Shown here one piece after another: positions 27,091-40,200 of a stretch of 64,000 bases of DNA. The stretch is from Lethocerus indicus (lineage: Eukaryota; Arthropoda; Insecta; Hemiptera; Belostomatidae). The position numbers and the translations under genes are program-made. How positions within the stretch are numbered: the first letter of the stretch is position 1; each line of letters opens with the position of its first letter. Below the pieces are notes generated by a model that had not been told where the DNA came from, ran no database searches, and saw only the letters and a program-made list of their open reading frames with translations. The DNA is taken from the NCBI GenBank assembly GCA_019843655.1, contig JACDQD010000002.1, forward strand, positions 9,599,393-9,663,392, read 5' to 3'.

Positions 27091-28266
27091 GTCCTTTGAT
27101 CCCTCTTAATGTACATATTTACAATTGTTACCCTAACTTGCTATAAACAGAACACGATAGTTAGTTCAGAATAGTTATAAAGTAGTGTGCACGTTTTCGA
27201 ATTATTATCACCCAATGATAATATTGTACCTACATTCCTTTGAACAGAATGAAAACATTACATTTTTTCGTACGGGTAGTTGGAAATAGTAGGCGAAGAA
27301 TTTATCCGTAATTTCTGTGATATCATTATATTTATGATACATTGTATGATTTCATAAGAAAAAGTGAAGCCGACACAGTATACCGGCATTTTGAGTGGCC
27401 CCAATTATACCTACTATGTAACCCATTTGATGCAGAATTCATAGTCAAGTGCAACATTCCATCAAGTTCAGTAAATTTCGGATTGCTAAATGGATAATTG
27501 CTCAAGAACATTTCTGTTATATAAAAATGACTAGCCTTTTAATTTAAATCGATACTGTAATGCAATATAGTAAGGTCTTTTTACGTTAGAACATTAAAAT
27601 AAATTTCACATAGGAGAAAATTCGTGTATATACTAATTGTATATTCAAATTAATATATCATACGTTTATGTAACGTATTTTGCGTCTCAAATTGGCCACA
27701 TTTATACGACAAATGATAAACGATTGATTAATTAAACTTTGTTATAATTTATTGGTAAATATAATTTATTGGAGGATGAAATAATATTCAAAGATGTTCC
27801 CCCTTAATTTATCACTTGACACAAATTAGTCTTGTCACAGAGTCTGTCAGGTAATAAATAATGTCCAGGCCTTATTCCCCCCCCCCTTCAAGTAAATCTT
27901 TATTTTTCATTTTATTCTATCACCCAGTAGTTGTTACATTGTCAAAATGTTTTATTTTCATATTTAGCAAAGGTATGAGGGTATAAAATGCAAGTTTATA
28001 ATAGTTATCAATACAAACACTCATTGACTTTATATACACATATGTGTCATCATTATACAATGCAATACTGCAATGTGCTAGTTATATGTCGTAATTTGTA
28101 GTAATAGTAGCATTGAATATTGGACACGATTACATTTGTTGATTTGTTACAACGTGTACAATTTCGGTGGTGCCAGAAACCGTATTAGATGCCAATTACT
28201 ATAGATATGGGTAAATGGGTCTCTATATTCTGTAACTTAATCAGAATATGGGTATTAGCATGAGCA

Positions 28267-28277
28267 GGAATCGAACC
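28267..28277 (-). promoter_or_regulatory. Pol III B-box / tRNA T-arm-like sequence (SINE remnant?)
   Basis: The minus strand reads GGTTCGATTCC, a perfect match to the Pol III B-box consensus GGTTCGANTCC. The surrounding GCTGG...CCTGC resembles a T-stem with one mismatch. No complementary acceptor stem, anticodon arm or clear A box is visible at tRNA spacing, so it is not an intact tRNA gene. A tRNA-derived SINE fragment or old tRNA pseudogene is the likeliest explanation. Confidence 0.45.
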
Positions 28278-28327
28278 AGCATGCCATTAGCAAGGATGGG
28301 CGTAAATCCGTAACTTTGGCCTTTAAT

Positions 28328-28418
28328 GATTGAGTTTTATTTTTATTTATTTATTTTTGTCTGTATTTTTATAGCGCAATTCCTTTAGATGGTATGCACC
28401 TAAGATTGAGTTTTATTT
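28328..28418. repeat. 15-bp direct repeat flanking a 61-bp segment
   Basis: GATTGAGTTTTATTT occurs at 28328-28342 and again, exactly, at 28404-28418. The 61 bp between contain a TTTAT-rich run and then TATAGCGCAATTCC. The arrangement looks like a target-site duplication around a short insertion, next to the B-box fragment. Confidence 0.45.
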
Positions 28419-28689
28419 AAATTTCTACAAACCTTAGGTTTAATTATGAGCTGAGGAGCGTGTTGCGATTATTGCTGTTAGTTTCGCGTAATTTAAGGTT
28501 CCCTGGAGGGATATGATATGTGATCTGGGCAGAGCGATATCACAGCTGCGGCTCATAACACTACGCAGACAAATGTAATCAAACATCCCACATTCATGCT
28601 TTACACTTCTCAGGGTTACCTAACATGAGAAGGACCCATAGCAAGAACCAAATATCTGTGGTAAGGGGGGCGCTCAACCCGCAGCATTT

Positions 28690-28875
28690 ACCAATCTAAA
28701 AAATGTCCAGACTGAACTCATCGAACAAAACAGAGATAAATAATAAACAACACGACAAACGAAGAACTAGACAAGACATCAACGAAACCAAACAATTCAA
28801 ACTAATTCAAACTAAACATCAACAACAAACAAAGACTAAACGAACAAAGGCTAAAGGAAACAAAGCGTGAATAAA
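28690..28875 (+). repeat. T-poor, A/C-rich low-complexity segment
   Basis: About 185 bp dominated by AAC/AAA-type words with very few T on the + strand, including ATTCAAACTA repeated back to back near 28795-28815. The strand asymmetry is sharp at both edges. It encodes nothing recognisable. Confidence 0.5.
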
Positions 28876-30314
28876 CAAAAATGTATGCAGGAATTCCTAA
28901 CAGAGTTCAGGCACCATTCGCAAGCGTATATTGCAGAAGAAATATTATTATCCCTAATAAATATTGTAAATAAAAAAAAGTTTGTATATTTACTATATCA
29001 TATTTGAAGTAATTGTGTTTTAATTTAGCTTTGGAAATTTTATGCTTAACATGTTGAAACAATTCTTGGGTATTACGGATAGTGTATATGTTGCAAGTCA
29101 AACTACACTGATATTTAAAAGTTCCTCCCCTGTATGTATGATCTAAAGAAGGGAATATCACAATATGCATAAATCGATGTCACATTTAATCCTTACCGCG
29201 TGCCTTCAGATCATTCATTCGTACGGTTGGAATGAGTGACAGTTTGCTCTTATACCACCCGATTTAGCGAAACAAAATTTGAACTAATTACGTAGTTTGC
29301 GGTAGAAAAGTGATCAATTGTTAATGTAATAATAATAGTAACCAAGGTGAAGAGGGTGCAACGTGAGAGCGCTAGCCGGGGGCGGTGGGGCGGCCCCCGT
29401 GTACCGTTTGCATGTACCCACCGGCCCGCCCCTATTTGTACCGCCCCTGGCCAACCTCAGTCGGCTCCTATTTCACAAAGTACTCGCCAATTACGACCCT
29501 CTACAGAAATATACATTAGATTAGACATCAATTATGCAAGGGATTACCGTTAATTGAATACGAGCCAAGTTTAAATCTCCGGGATAGGAAAATTCAGACA
29601 GTGTGTTACCAATAGCTCCAATTTTCAGGCGGCCATTAGGGACCCGGTCGGGCGAGACACGCTGTGAGGAAAATACGCGATATTCAAATACTCACGCGTG
29701 GGATAAATGAAATGGGACATTTATTTTTGCGGACTGACTCGAAACGATTCAAGTTATTTTATAAAGCCGTCAAACAACATTTTGTACACTGATTTATATG
29801 AATACAACAACGCGTTAATTATTGTATAACTACTTCCACCAGAACACATCGTATTGACGTTTTAGTTTGATAAGTGCTTAGACGCTTAAACATATTTTTA
29901 TGTTTTAGTACTTCTAATTTAGTAATACTAAGGTCATACTAATCTTTTGAAGAAACTAATATTATTCTATTATTATATTATTTCGTATTTTTAAAGTCAA
30001 ATGGGCCGATATACCCCCACTACGGGATAACCAAGGATTGTTAATGTTGTTAATAAAATAATAGAAAGCGCGATATTAATAATAATCGAAAATAATTACT
30101 TCTTAGATTTATAATATAGTAGATTGATAATACAGGAGGAATTTCTTACAATTTTCATGCGTCAAAGATGAAAATTACTGCTCGGTAGGAGTTCATATGT
30201 TAAAGAGGAATAATATTGTGAAAGCTTCCCTCTTTACTTTCGCTGTAGTGTGATGAGAATTTCCTTTTCTATTGCGTGTACTGTAATTAATCTAACTTGT
30301 AATTGTTGTTCCAG

Positions 30315-30413
30315 CGCTGATGGTGTGCAGCGGATGTGCGGTTTACCCAATGGGTTGGGACACGAGGGAAGTGAAGGACGCCTGCGGCAACGCATCCTCC
30401 GCCTACAAACTGG
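30315..30413 (+). CDS. LHFPL: LHFPL-family tetraspan protein, penultimate coding exon
   Basis: LHFPL proteins are small four-pass membrane proteins; in vertebrates some members work in hair-cell mechanotransduction complexes and GABA-A receptor assembly. This 99-nt exon follows a good acceptor (pyrimidine-rich, ending TTCCAG) and precedes a strong donor (G|GTAAGTA). It starts with two bases of a split codon and ends with one, so both flanking introns are phase 1. It reads LMVCSGCAVYPMGWD, then TREVKDACGNASSAYKLG. The YP-x-GW...EV...CG...S...LG pattern is the end of TM3 and the second extracellular loop of the family; the loop cysteine is present. From memory it most resembles the LHFPL6/LHFPL2 type, but the subfamily is not resolved. 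The frame joins exactly onto the exon at 47429. The earlier part (TM1, first loop, TM2, most of TM3) was not found in the window. Confidence 0.85.
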
Positions 30414-32748
30414 GTAAGTAAAATCCTACCATGCTGGCTGGCATTTCCCTCCGCACAGTCGAGTGGACTCCACCGATATTCAATGACCGCGCTCTCCTCT
30501 ACTTATTTTTTGGTTTTAATGAGGCCGTTAATGCGCCCACGAATTCAAAATCAACGCCATTCAGGATCGCAGAAATCGGCACCGTTCGTTTATTATTCCT
30601 CTGAATGGTGTCGGCACTTTCTCTCAGCCGGTCCAATAATTTCGTGGGAGGCTGGGGTGGGTTTCACCCCGCTGCAGACGCTTAAATCTTATCACAAACG
30701 TACACTCGTCTCGACGGGTCGAGGACCGAAATCGTTCCCATTCGATGAACCTGAAAAACGGTCCTTAATGACAAAAAAGTGTAGATAATAATTAAGTAAT
30801 AAATAAGTAGAAATACGATTAATAATTCAACAATCTATGTAGAGATTGACAAAGGAACTTGATGGTTCACATGAGGTTGGATCCATTCAAATGGCGACAT
30901 TGGTTACTCATTGCGGCCGTATTAAAAATATTCGAATACTTCGATCTTCGGCATAACTTCGAAAAGGACGCGCCCTTCTAATTCTGAACGGTGTTCATTC
31001 AAACGGTCGCTGACCAACATCTGTTGGAAGTAATTTGTTCCTCTAGTCGGTCGAGAAATTAATGGTCTCCTTCCTTTACGGTGAAACCCGATGTCTACAG
31101 GCTGACGCGTTGTGCCGGGTTCAGTTAGAATTTGAACCGAGGCAATGACTCATTTCACTTAAATTTCGAACATTCTTCGAAAAGCATACGCGCCGACTCT
31201 TATCGCGCAACAGCTTACAAGGAGTAATGAATCTAGAATCCACCGTAAAATAAGTGTAATCAGTTTTCGGTTTTCTGAAAAAATGTTTAACCCGAATGCC
31301 CAAATCCAATTTGGGAAATTCAACTTTAAGGAAATTAAACTTTCTGTTTTAGGATTTGTTTAATTTAAACCATTGTTATCTACCAGGTGTTGGAACTTGG
31401 TAAAATAGAGTCCACGCGAAATTTGAAAAGCCCCTCGGGCGGTTCCGACCGAACCGGATTGTTTACACTTCTCGGACATTTTCAGAATGCCGGTTAAGTT
31501 AGAAACCGTGTTTGTTTCCCGGTGAGGAAATTAAAGCCCCCACAATGTCAGGACGGCTGGATGCTTTTGCGCTGTCCCCTGTCACTCAACATTATCCACC
31601 TGACGCCCGCCTATCCAATACCGGCATCCACCACTTCCATATTCACATTCAGTGTAAATGAACGCATCCAATTTCCGATGGGTACTGAGCCAGATAAGTT
31701 ATTTTCTTAGCCAGAAAATAAATATCATAAAATCGTACATAATTTACTATAGTCTGTTTGAACTTATTTATAACTTGTTCCATATTGTAAAAATGTCTAA
31801 AAAATCTACAGGAGAACATTAATGAATACAGGAATAACGTCACCAATTATATATAAAGCTCCATCCAATTCAAGAACGTCAAAAGATTTGATGTATTCTT
31901 ATGTAGTGTGAGGTCTTTCTAATGTTTTCACAAATGTTACATTTTTTTATATTACTAAAAGCAGATTTAGAAAAATCAATCATTGAAAAGGGCCCTAAAT
32001 TAGCAGCATCATTTGACTGAGTTTCAATTTGATGCGCATATTCGCTAATTGGGCGGAGTTAAATCCGACAAACGATGTCGCTAACAATGGGCGCCCAGGT
32101 GCATGAGGGGGTTGAAATCTGCGGTCACGTTTTTGCCCGCTGAAGCCGCCCCCCCCCGCCCGTATCTCTCTTTCTAGGGTTGACGTCGTCAGGGCGAGTC
32201 GGCTTTGCCCCGGCCATTAATCATTCTCAGGACCCGGCAAATTATAATCCTCCGGCTAAGTGGAGGGGGACGGTCGGGTGGGATGGGGGAGATGGCATTC
32301 GAAGAAACACTTCGGGAAGCTCAATCTAGACGGAAATTATTCACAACCTGGAGGTATTAGTCTTCTCGAGTCGTCCGAAAAACGAACGTTGTTATTTACG
32401 CGTAATCTGTTGTTGGAATTAAGTACTGCCAATGGCAGTAAGGTTTTTAATTTAAGGGATTTTGTCGGCGATATGCGAAGAATTTAATTCGTCTCTTCTA
32501 CCTCCACTCGTCTATTTGGTCTACAGCTCGGCCGGATTCTTAACTGAGGGACAAAAACGCTAATAAGAAACACAAGAATAAACGTTAAACGCGGGCAGAA
32601 ATTATTTGGAATTAGGCGCTGAACCGATAATAAAATGTTTCAACAGTTGACGTTGTCCTAGGCAAAGGCTGGGCGCCTATCACGTAAACGTGTCAAATTA
32701 ATTATGATAGCTGAAATGTCATCATTATCGCGGATTAAATTATGTTAA

Positions 32749-33402
32749 GTGGGGATCGTTAAACATATTCACCAACCTGAAAGGAGAATGAATTCACATT
32801 CTCGTAGCAGAAGAAATTCAATATTTATATCCCGAATCAAATATCGTTTATTGTTTATAAACGACAAAAATGTAGACGTAAATCAAATTTTCACTGAATA
32901 CATTAACCTAAATTTTCAAGCCGGTCCCTCCTGCATAGACTGGCCGAAGTGCTTGCTTCCAGCCGCCCCTTTCTTCCAAACTTTTGTAAAATATTACTTT
33001 TCTTTGAAACCTAGTTTAAACTCAGAATTCCAGGTGTATCACTCCGCCCTGGGGCACAATCAGGCCTGTTGGCCGAGGGAACGTCGCTCGGGGCAAGGCC
33101 CGTTGTACTTTTTTGCCATTAATTCCTCCTTCTGCGGCTCCCAAACGACCCTCCACTCTCACATTAAAAACTGCATTGTAGGAGTAATATTCTGGCTGGT
33201 TGATGTATCACTTTTTATTACTGTGGAGGCTGGAATTGTTGATGATAAATGTGCCATTAAAAGCACTAACAGAATTGTAGGCCTCTCAGCAATTATTATT
33301 ATAATATTAGCGTCGTTTATTTGCGCTTTTCAATTTTCTGCAACGCTCGTGTTCTCTAGACAAATAATTTTTAAATGCTTCCTGAATCAGTATCCAATCT
33401 AA
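32749..33402 (+). other. Anonymous 217-codon open frame in the LHFPL intron
   Basis: The longest open frame in the window. The frame opens at a GTG; the first ATG is at 32788. Two hydrophobic segments occur near its end (IVGVIFWLVDVSLF and IVGLSAIIIIILASFICAF), and the middle is Ser/Phe-rich. I recognise no domain, transposon motif or splice pattern. It may be chance, a decayed element or an unannotated single-exon gene. Confidence 0.15.
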
Positions 33403-34179
33403 ATAAATTTACGTTTTTCTCTAATTATGCACTTTTATGTTTTTTAATATTTAGAAAATAATCTACATCATTTATAATAATTTCTCTCTGATATAGATAT
33501 AGTTTCACTAATTGAAACTAAGAGTGTATATTACGTAGGTGCGGTATTTTTTTACATAATAATAAGTGGTAATAATTACCACTTCGCTAAACAAATACTG
33601 CCGCTGAAATAGAATAAATTAATCAGCCTTGTCCCCAATGAAATGAGATTAAATGTATCTGAAGAATATGTCTGGACGTGATGTAAAGCGTTTATTTTAT
33701 CGGTCCAATTTGGAGTTAATTCTTAGTATCTTACTTTCTTATTCAGCCTGTCTAATTTTACCTTCAATTCCATATTATCTTTTCAATGATAACAATGATT
33801 ATTGTTATTGTGGATGCAAACATTCGGGGAAATTCTTGTACACTCTATTTATTTGAGTATCTTTACAGTTGCCACAGACATTTGACATTGTACAATACAA
33901 CTAAATATATAATTGACCTGTCTTCTTTACTTATTATTTTCCTCTTTATTTAGCTTGTAGGCGCTTGTGGACTGGTCTTGGGAAATATAGGAGGATACAG
34001 AAGTCGGCCTATGTGTGGGCAAATAGGACATTTGTTAAAACTGTGTCGGTAGCTGAGATCATAGATGGGGTCTAGGGCCAACGGGGCTCGGGGCGATGCC
34101 TCTGGGATCGATGAGGTTCCGCTGTGCGAACGGGCTGCTCCCTCCCCCCTCCTCCCTCTCATCCCCCTCTCTCCTCCCT

Positions 34180-34185
<6 letters not shown>

Positions 34186-34235
<50 letters not shown>
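34186..34235. repeat. (CT)n microsatellite
   Basis: About 25 uninterrupted CT units preceded by a C/T-rich leader from about 34138. On the minus strand this is GAGAG, the kind of sequence bound by GAGA factor in flies; whether it acts so here is unknown. It lies in the LHFPL intron. Confidence 0.95.
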
Positions 34236-34238
<3 letters not shown>

Positions 34239-37200
34239 AGATAAGCGACCTTCCCTCAAAACGCGTCAATCACCCCACGGAAACCCTCTCATTCAAACTT
34301 GCGTATAATCATATACTGGACTTACTGTGAACACTGGAAATACTGGGTGGAAAATACCACCGGAATAAGTCCTATGATTTTCTGATAATTTTACTGAATT
34401 ATTTGTTCGTATTCTATGCAACATGTTATATCCCGTCCTAAATATATTTAAGCTGGTGAAACTACCACTAAAAATGTGTAATAGGAGCAAACGGCTTGGT
34501 ACGTGCAGAGTAAACAATTAGGACAAAACAGCAAATGGGACATAGATCTATTTAACAATACCTAAAAGTACTTATTTTAAGACCTAGTTAGTCTATAGGT
34601 AAATTTATAGGTAGCGGAACAACTTCTGTTCCAGTTAATCATATCGATAAAATAAAATAAATGTCTTATGGAAAAATATAATTACAACATTTGTTTAACG
34701 GAATAAATTATACAGTCATATTTTATGTATGCGCATAGGAGGTAAAATCTCCTCACTTCACATGTAATTAAGAAACCTATACCATAGTCTCTAAAATGTC
34801 ACTAACTTCTATGGTCTTATGTCAGCTTCCATTAAGATAGCTCAGGATCCGCATTGCAGCACAAGTGGCTGACTTACGTGGTGGATTTAAGAAAAAATCA
34901 AAACTGGGATAAAAGGGTTTACAACGATACAAGTTTTAAATAAATCTGAGAGTTACTTCCAGCTTTCAGAAAATTAAAAAGGGCTCGCGTTTCAATACCC
35001 TTTAGAGAATGCATAAGTACACATCCCAGAGTATAATATCAAAAGGACGCAAAATGTCACCTTTGCGCCTTGAATCGTGTCTGAAATATGAAACTTAAAA
35101 AAAAACTTGGTTCGTCAGTTGAACATTTGAAACCAATTTTGTATATAATCATTTCTCCTTTATAAACCATTCTGTCAGTAATGGAATGTGTTTGATTCCC
35201 TCGCACATTCCCTGAGTAAGGGGGAGGTAATTTTGTTTATAAGCCAATAGTGCTCTCCAATCCCAGGTATTTCCAGCAAATTTGCCTTCTATCCAACTGA
35301 TTTGCCTTCTCATTTCTGAATATATGGGAATATCTTGCGCATTCCTTCCAGCCCAAAACCGAATTGCCGACGATTCGGGGAATCTAATCGTTAGTAGATG
35401 GAAGGGCAAATATTTTTACTTGAAGAATCAGGAAAATCCTGCGTTTATTACCAATGAAATTCTGAGCTAACCTAATTCGTAACAAGTTGTTCATCAATTT
35501 CATTTAATTTTCAAGCGGAATTTGTATTCTATAACAATGCAAGAAAATTTGAACGAAATTACTTGAATCATCATCGATCAAATTTCTTATATCGGTTAAC
35601 TCCGGTGAACACAAAAATAGTATTATATAATGGGGAATATTATGTAATGAATATATCGAATAATAATAAGAATAATAACTGTGTACTGAATAATATTACA
35701 CAATAGGAATAATAAATACTATCTTTAGCATTTAAGACTAAACAATTCTAGGTGAAAAGTACTAACAGAAATTAACTTTCCCTACCGACTTGAAGATACA
35801 TAAATCATTAAGTATACAAACGTACTGTTTTAATAACAACGAGAGAAAGTTTCATGAATCGGATTGTATTTTCAATAGAAACCGCCGCAACATTTAAATA
35901 TGTATATCCCGAGGAACTAATATACGTCGGAAAATATAGCGTGATGAATTATTCGTCGCCTCTCCCAGAACTCGGGAATCACCGATATTAGACTTTCCGC
36001 CTCCTCCAAATGAAAATAGAATAACAAATAATAAAAGTTAATCCTAATTTAATATAATCAATAATGAATCGTTGGGGTCGCGACTTCTGGCATATGATTA
36101 ATTACGTCTCCCATATTTTCCCGAAGATGTTATTTAATAATATCCAGGCGGGGAAATTTATTCCTCTCGCCTATTTGTGAAACCTCCCCCCACCTGTCGT
36201 TTTAAAATATCGTCCTATTCGTATTCATTACACAACCTAACAATTTTTATTTTTCTCGTGGCAATTATATTTTATAGTTCGCATGTATAACGTTATTAGA
36301 ATCCAGTATTTACATTGAATACAGTGTTACTTTCTTCATGCGGCCTTTTGCTACACTGTTTGATATAAAGGAAAGGAAAAGCGGCTAAGTATGCGCTTCC
36401 AAACCTCGGGTGATGGCACACCTAAATGTGGTTCCCGAGGTATTGCGAGTCCGGGATTTTCATTTTGTGGTATCGGGCCGGCCGCAGAGCTTTCCCAATT
36501 AACGTTCTACAAAGGTAATTGGCTGAAAACAATTGACCTCTTTTGCTCTAAGGCACACATTTCCGCCATCGATCTCCTCAGTGCGGTGCCTGTACTTAAA
36601 CTTGAGGCCTTCAGGTGCCGTGGGGTAGAAATTAATAAGTGGTCCAGTCAGAGAAGAAAGACGTTGGACGCGATAACAGGATTCTAATGGTCAACCGGTA
36701 GTAATACCTCAATCGCTTTTACCAATTAGGCCAGATCTATTACAACCGATTAAACCCTTAACCCTAATATGCTGTATATGCCTACAAATTGCCTTTTGGT
36801 AGCACGAGTTAATAATACTTAATAGCTCATTTTTATTTTCGTGCTCCTGTGTCTACGTTGTTCTAGATCAGCTTGAATTCAAATTGAGGAAAGGTAAAAT
36901 AAAGAACTCGATTTTGTTATGAGGTTAGTGATTTGTAAAACCGGTTTTGTGAACTACGAGGGTTTGGAATATAATTATTCATGTGATGTGTATCTAGGGT
37001 ACAAGATCACAAGAATCGTGGGATAAAAATTGTAATTAATAGCATTCACAATAAAAAAAGGTATGACACATTACACTTTGTTTAATTAAATGTATGAAAG
37101 ATGAAATGCGTTGCAACATTTTTTTCAGAACAACAGAATTTGAAATGAATTTTAATTTCCTTTCATAATTTAACCAGCTTCCAAATTGTTCTGAGCAATA

Positions 37201-40200
37201 TTCCACGAAAAAATTAATTAATTTTTTCCTTATTAACAATACAAAGAGAAAATAAACTAAATAAATACAATGGTTCAACGATAATTACCATTCTACGTTA
37301 ATGCGTGGAATATTTTCAGGGAATAGGTTTTTCTAACTTAAAATTTCCTGAACAGGACGAAATAGGAGAGCGATCGTACATATCTAGTTCATTCCGTGAA
37401 TTATTGTCGGTGAAAGCTGCTTTAAATTTAAAATTAGACAACATAAACTAAACGTGCTTGGTTCAATCCCTTCCTTGCCGTCGCCGTCTCGCTATGTAAT
37501 GTATGGATAGACATTACTGGCATCGGCCTGCTACACTCATTTTTCCGTTTCATTTTCCTTTCCGTAGCATAAGCTATCGATCATAAACTATATAGCATAT
37601 ATTGATGCTTCCGATAGTGATCACAGAAGTACTGGACAATCAGCTCAGAATAGATAAGCATTTAGTAACAAAAAAAATTAGGAGATATGTTTTAAATATT
37701 TCATAGCTGAAATTAAAAATTAGCATACGTAATTTAAGAAACGGTATCCTGGTAACTTCAAACGTGGATATAAATATACTTATGTCGACAAATCGGCTAC
37801 CGCCATGTGGGTCTAATTTTATTCGCAAGTCCATGTTCAAAAGTGCACATTTATAAAGAAAAATATTCGAGTGGAGTCTATTCGTTACTTGATTGATGCT
37901 GAAGTAATGAGCGGTCGATTTCCGAACGTCATCTTACCTTCAGCATGTTCCTTCTTAACAGCATCTGAACGATTTCGGATACTTTATTTTCAGTGCCCAT
38001 GAATACCCGATTAGTTACTATGTGTATTTAGTCTTCTCTTAAGGTTCCTATTATAAATATGCGATGGAAATTTCATTCGTGCCTTTTGTGAATGAATGGA
38101 GGATGTATCAACCCACCTATACTATCATCATATACCATGTAATAGAACACAGTTGGCGACGTTCCAGACATTTCGATTTTTCAACTTGTATTCATACGCC
38201 GATCATGTCGCACTGTTAACGACGTTCGGGACTATTGCGGGAAACTTTAACAAATTTGGAAAAATTATATTTTTTAACATTCCATCATACACCAAGTAGT
38301 CGACCACTGCTGACGACGTTGCGGAATATTTTGGTGAGATGAAATTTCAATAACACGACGGTAATTTTTAAGTGGTAGTTGTTACTCGTTTGAGCGCAGA
38401 CGCTTTTATGCATGAATAGAGGCGCGTGACGTTTTTTGAGAGCGGCTGTAAATGAGAATGACACCAGTGTGAGAGGAAGCCATCACAGCTCGGGAGTGAC
38501 CGGGAGCAAGAGCTGCCCCACCTCCATTGTTTTTAACATCATTAATCCGCTAATGGAGTGGAGCGGCCGAGTATCTCATTGGCTTCGGGGGTTGGGGGAT
38601 TGTTTGGAGGCAGAAGGCGGACCATTTGTCTTTGGCGGAGTGAGGCCCGCTCACTTCACGGCCGTTGCCGGCTCTTACAATCCACCCCGTTAGCAACACT
38701 ATCAACCCTTTTAGTTTCCCAGTTGATTCCCTTTAAACTGTCGATAACATTGTCGGCGCAAGCCTCAACGAGTCCCCGTCGGCAAATCATTAATCTCAAT
38801 CAGGGCCCAACCTCGAGTCTCCTCGATCGATCGGATCTAAACGGAAAACCGTTGCCCTTGAAACTGATGAAGCTGTGAAAAATGAATTTGGCCCTAAGAC
38901 ACACTACGGCCCGAATATAAGTATATCATACCGTCAAACAATCTTACTTCAAATATTGCAAGATTTTGAGTAATTCCCTAGATATAGATATAATGCTCAT
39001 GGCTTCGTGGCCATGCTCGTTTCCTCAATTTACCGAGTACACTTTTTCCAAACAGCACAGTTGTTAACTTTCTTCTTCGTCTTTTGACGATCAATAGCTT
39101 TCGAAATAAACAAAAGTAGATAAGGTAGTTGTATAGTGTAGTCAATGTGGTAGGTATGTAACTGCAGAAAATATTACTGTAATCCTAAATAAGGAAAAGG
39201 TATCCGGCCTGGTGTATTTGCAAGGGATTTCAGCAAAAATATAATACCTCTTTCTTCGAAAACAGTATTTGCTTTAAGAAGCTCACGGAATGGAAAATCC
39301 AACCAAAATTACGCCATTTGGAGCTTAGATCAATAACGTTGTTTGCTTTGTCATTTTCGTGTATTGTTTTTATTTTATGGTAATTCAAAACTAGAAACTT
39401 ATTCTAGGTGTTCCTCTATGTGTATTGCAGCTTGTAGACGATATATGTTCGCAGTGTTACAGCCGTGAAATAATCCAAATGGCGTTAAATAAAGTTAGCG
39501 GCTACTGTGAATTATGTTTATAGGCGGATACGGAATCCTTGCACCAACTGTGCTCGTCCTCTATCAATTAGGTCTACTTTTCTCGTCACAACTTTCCCGA
39601 ACTAGAATTCGGAATGTCGGGAAATTGGACAACTCTGGCTGGTCGGAAATAAGCGCCCGTCGCACTTCGATTTCACTCTGTTCAATTTCAGGCTCCCAAC
39701 CGAATTAACGGCCACTAGAATACGGCCGAAAACTGGTGACTTTTTTACGCTCATCGTGGAGTAAAGCTACTCATTATAATTCTGCAGTTCATAAGAAGCG
39801 ATAAACCTAATTCGATAAATAAATCTAAGGTATCCGCTGACTGTTATCCTATTCTGGAACTAATGCCTTTTAAAACAATTACCTCTTATGAATGGATAAT
39901 AAGAAGAATGACCATATTTGCAGTCGGAAAACTCCGTAGACAGTTCCCGTGGGAGGAATTCCGCGTTTAATCAGTGGGACTGAGCGATGCGAACGTTCCG
40001 TGCAAATAATCGCAGCACGCTTTTGCGCCTGCGTCGATATATTATTGGAAGGGAATGATAAACTAGGGAAGGAGGGAAACTTTTAGCGTCTTCCTACTCG
40101 TGGAAGAGAGCCGGTACCGATTTTCCGGCTGGCCGCCGAGATTCCACACTTTATGGTTCCCTCTGCCGCCAACCTCCTACCGTAAATCTGTTCTTGTCCA

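Larger units (their letters stand above)
22462..30314. other. Non-coding DNA upstream of the first LHFPL exon seen
   Basis: Probably intron of the LHFPL-like gene, since its 30315 exon begins in mid-protein. It holds GC islands near 23690-23970, 25720-25940, 26480-26940 and 29345-29700, the B-box fragment, the 15-bp direct repeat and the T-poor segment. No N-terminal LHFPL exon (TM1-TM3) was recognised. Confidence 0.55.

Noticed and set aside
28258..28340. Intact tRNA gene on the minus strand
   Set aside because: Only the T-loop/B box matches; acceptor, D and anticodon arms cannot be drawn.
34059..34330. Frames with Arg-Glu or Ser-Leu runs
   Set aside because: They are translations of the CT microsatellite.
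39120..39145. let-7-like word AAGGTAGTTGTATAGTG
   Set aside because: It matches only loosely the let-7 sequence and no hairpin precursor is evident.
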